Of a DNA stretch of 8,270 bases, positions 6,852-8,270 are shown in pieces; the stretch's first letter is position 1, and each line of letters begins with the position of its first letter. A model generated the notes under the pieces. It saw only the letters and a list, made by a program, of their open reading frames with translations, was not told where the DNA came from and made no database searches. Source of the stretch: an uncultured Bacteroidales bacterium (GTDB taxonomy: Bacteria; Bacteroidota; Bacteroidia; Bacteroidales; UBA4417); the NCBI GenBank assembly GCA_903917425.1, contig CAIXAQ010000285.1:1-8270 (forward strand), written 5' to 3'. A program made the position numbers and the translations under genes.

Positions 6852-6909
6852 AATGTGGAAATCATTTCACACCTGCTCCGTCAGTAGCGGATTATAAAAA
6901 ATAAATAAA

Positions 6910-7095
6910 ATGAATACGACCGAAGTAAAAGGAAACTGGAATGAGCAAAAAGGTAAGCTCAAGCAGAAATTTGGATTTTTAACCGATGACGATTTTGTGT
7001 TTGAAGAAGGCAAAGTAGATGAGATGCTTGGCAGGCTTCAAATCAAACTCGGCAAAACAAAAGATGAACTGAGAAAATTCATAGCCGGAATATAA
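6910..7095 (+). CDS. CsbD-family small stress protein
   Basis: This 61-residue hydrophilic, Lys/Glu-rich protein has the CsbD signature: VKGNWNEQKGKLKQKFG near the N-terminus, LTDDD in the middle, then EGKVDEMLGRLQ with a conserved Gly, and a final KTKDEL helix. Family members (Bacillus CsbD, E. coli YjbJ) are about 60-70 residues and strongly induced in general stress or stationary phase; their molecular function is not established. The ATG follows an A-rich leader (ataaaaaataaataaa) without a Shine-Dalgarno sequence, as is usual in Bacteroidota. Promoter module C lies upstream and a strong hairpin follows the stop. Confidence 0.9.
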   Translation: MNTTEVKGNWNEQKGKLKQKFGFLTDDDFVFEEGKVDEMLGRLQIKLGKTKDELRKFIAGI

Positions 7096-7103
7096 AGCAA
7101 TCG

Positions 7104-7141
7104 AAGAGTTGTTTAGCTGTAATTACCACTAAACAACTCTT
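7104..7141. terminator. Strong hairpin between the CsbD and coiled-coil lipoprotein genes
   Basis: Perfect 13-bp arms, aagagttgtttag (7104-7116) and ctaaacaactctt (7129-7141), enclose a 12-base loop that itself holds the palindrome gtaattac (7119-7126). It starts 8 bases after the CsbD stop. Only a short T-run (four T from 7140 to 7143) follows, so it may terminate partially, stabilise the upstream mRNA 3' end, or allow read-through into the lipoprotein gene, which has no visible promoter module of its own. Confidence 0.7.
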
Positions 7142-7177
7142 TTACACGAATAACAAATCCTGAATAAACAAACGAAA

Positions 7178-7624
7178 ATGAAAAAAACGATTCTTACCAT
7201 AATCATAGCAACCACTTTTATTTCAGGTGCAATTTTCAATGGTTGCAGTCCATCAACACCTGAAGAAGACGCGGCCCAGGCCAGAGTTGATGATGCCAAA
7301 GAAGAATTAAAAGATGCCAGGAAAGCCGCCACCGCTGAAGAGTGGAAAGCATTTAAGGACGAGTCCGAACTAAAAATCAGGGACAACGAAATTCGTATCG
7401 CTGAATTAAAAACCAAAATTAAAAAATCGGGCAAAGAGCTTGATGCTGTTTACGAGAGAAAAATTGATGCCCTGGAACAACAAAACAAGGCAATGAAGGT
7501 GAAAATTGATGTTTATGAGAAAGATTTCAAAAGCGACTGGGAATCATTTAAACGCGAATTCAATTATGATATGAATGAAATTGGAAAAGCACTGCAGGAC
7601 CTGACCGTCGACAATAAGAAGTAA
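7178..7624 (+). CDS. Coiled-coil lipoprotein, probably sll1863-like stress protein family
   Basis: This 148-residue protein starts with a Lys-Lys n-region and a hydrophobic segment (about 5-20) ending in FNGC, giving C23 as the probable lipidation site; the match to the classical lipobox is loose (Phe, Asn, Gly before Cys). Residues from about 28 onward are almost entirely charged and predicted helical, with Ala/Glu/Lys heptad-like spacing typical of a coiled coil. The C-terminal block with SDWESFKREFNYDMNEIGKAL resembles proteins annotated in Bacteroidota as sll1863 family stress response proteins; I assign this from memory and with moderate confidence. The role is unknown, plausibly in the periplasm or at a membrane face. 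It sits 82 bases after the CsbD gene and is closed by a canonical terminator, so it may be the last gene of a CsbD-led transcript if the intervening hairpin is leaky. Confidence 0.8.
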   Translation: MKKTILTIIIATTFISGAIFNGCSPSTPEEDAAQARVDDAKEELKDARKAATAEEWKAFKDESELKIRDNEIRIAELKTKIKKSGKELDAVYERKIDALEQQNKAMKVKIDVYEKDFKSDWESFKREFNYDMNEIGKALQDLTVDNKK

Positions 7625-7644
7625 ATGAAAAAATCATTTTTAAG

Positions 7645-7669
7645 GTGAGCCGAAAGCTCACTTTTTTTT
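7645..7669 (+). terminator. Rho-independent terminator
   Basis: A 6-bp stem gtgagc (7645-7650) / gctcac (7656-7661) with loop cgaaa is followed by eight T (7662-7669). The stem can be extended outward by aag pairing with the first T residues. It lies 20 bases after the lipoprotein stop and closes the plus-strand cluster. The following 7670-7877 shows no gene or clear signal. Confidence 0.9.
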
Positions 7670-7877
7670 GCCCGGAATTTTCACAGCCAATAAAGCATTA
7701 AATCTGGTATAAGTATAGTCGCAGAAATCTGCTCACCGTTTTTTAAATTACCAGTGATCATTCCGATCTTGATCTGATCTATAATACGCTTGCAAATAAG
7801 CAGTCAGCCACCCGGACCTAATTTAACAATCCGTTGTATTGACTTACAATAACTTATTCCATCACAGCAAGCATCGA

Positions 7878-8270
7878 CTATTTCGTTTGGGCAGAACTTT
7901 CAATTCCAAACAAGTCAAAGGGTTTTATGCTAAACGTATCATTAAACAGCAACACCGTGAGAGTGATATAGACAATAAAGCCTAAAACTATAAACACCTG
8001 CAGACGGGAGGTTTTTTGTATTTCCTGTCTTGATTTCACATCACAGACTTCCCCGGGGCAGTACTGAGCCTTTTCTTTATAAACCAGGGAATAAAATTTG
8101 CATCCCAGGCAAATACCAAATGCGGATTCGAAGAAAAGGAATATTAGGCAAATCAGGCAAATTATACCAGTTATTGGGCTATATGAATTTACCACAACCA
8201 TAAGGATAAACATAGTTGTTGCCAGCACAACACCTATGATCCAGGCAAACTTTTTTTGCTTAGCCCCGAC
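7878..8270 (-). CDS. DUF4395-like membrane protein, 5' end outside window
   Basis: The reading frame is open from the right edge to a TAG at 7878-7880, giving 130 visible residues; the start lies beyond 8270. An internal GTG at 8226-8228 is a possible start, but family-like sequence (KKFAWIIGV) continues upstream of it, so truncation by the window edge is more likely. There are three hydrophobic segments, at visible residues about 8-28, 33-56 and 90-110. The second ends in a Cys pair, C54-L-G-C57, within ESAFGICLGCKFYSLV, the part most like DUF4395. A second Cys pair follows at C71 and C76 (YCPGEVC). The function of the family is not established; the Cys pairs could be redox-active or bind metal, which is a guess. 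The gene converges on the stress cluster and is probably a separate transcription unit. Confidence 0.72.
   Translation of the reverse strand, partial: VGAKQKKFAWIIGVVLATTMFILMVVVNSYSPITGIICLICLIFLFFESAFGICLGCKFYSLVYKEKAQYCPGEVCDVKSRQEIQKTSRLQVFIVLGFIVYITLTVLLFNDTFSIKPFDLFGIESSAQTK

Noticed and set aside
6826..6852. Sigma-54 promoter (TTTGC as a -12 element)
   Set aside because: The required GG ten bases upstream of the GC is missing in copies B and C, so the -7-like reading with TTTG fits better.
7833..7852. Short hairpin ttgta/tacaa as terminator for the minus-strand gene
   Set aside because: The stem is only five AT-rich pairs and no T-run is placed correctly on the minus strand.

Overview
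The window looks like a chromosomal stress-response neighbourhood from a member of the Bacteroidota, probably a Bacteroidales/Marinilabiliales-type organism. Reasons: moderately AT-rich DNA, A-rich leaders with no clear Shine-Dalgarno sequences, promoter elements ending in TTTG that resemble the Bacteroidota -7 box (TAnnTTTG), and a protein set (UspA, CsbD, BaeRF-type protein, CbpA/CbpM, coiled-coil lipoprotein) that I associate with this phylum. The taxonomic call is inference.

Layout, left to right. Positions 1-450 are non-coding leader with a promoter module (279-345). Next is a tight two-gene unit: a universal stress protein (451-945) and a P2-type cation-transporting ATPase, whose best start is a GTG at 947. 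A 373-base gap follows, holding a possible terminator, an imperfect inverted repeat and a second copy of the promoter module (3771-3837). It leads into a small His-rich predicted lipoprotein (3873-4151). A three-gene unit comes next: a BaeRF family 3-like protein related to eRF1/Pelota (4400-5476), a CbpA-type J-domain co-chaperone (5519-6406) and its modulator CbpM (6422-6721). A third copy of the module (6785-6851) precedes a CsbD-family small protein (6910-7095). Then come a strong hairpin, a coiled-coil lipoprotein (7178-7624) and a canonical rho-independent terminator. A convergent minus-strand gene, a DUF4395-like membrane protein, runs off the right edge.

The most striking signal is not a gene. 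Three separate leaders share a 67-bp architecture, gtgtgaat-N22-gtgtaa-N20-ctcacctttgc, with identical spacing. The second and third copies match exactly in all three boxes; the first is more diverged. The last box sits where a -7 element would be and gtgtaa sits near -33, so these look like promoters read by one shared alternative sigma factor and/or activator.

The proposed picture is a general stress regulon covering ATP-binding stress signalling (Usp), ion homeostasis (ATPase), envelope lipoproteins, translation or ribosome quality control (BaeRF), protein folding (CbpA/CbpM) and CsbD. The co-regulation is inferred from sequence only.
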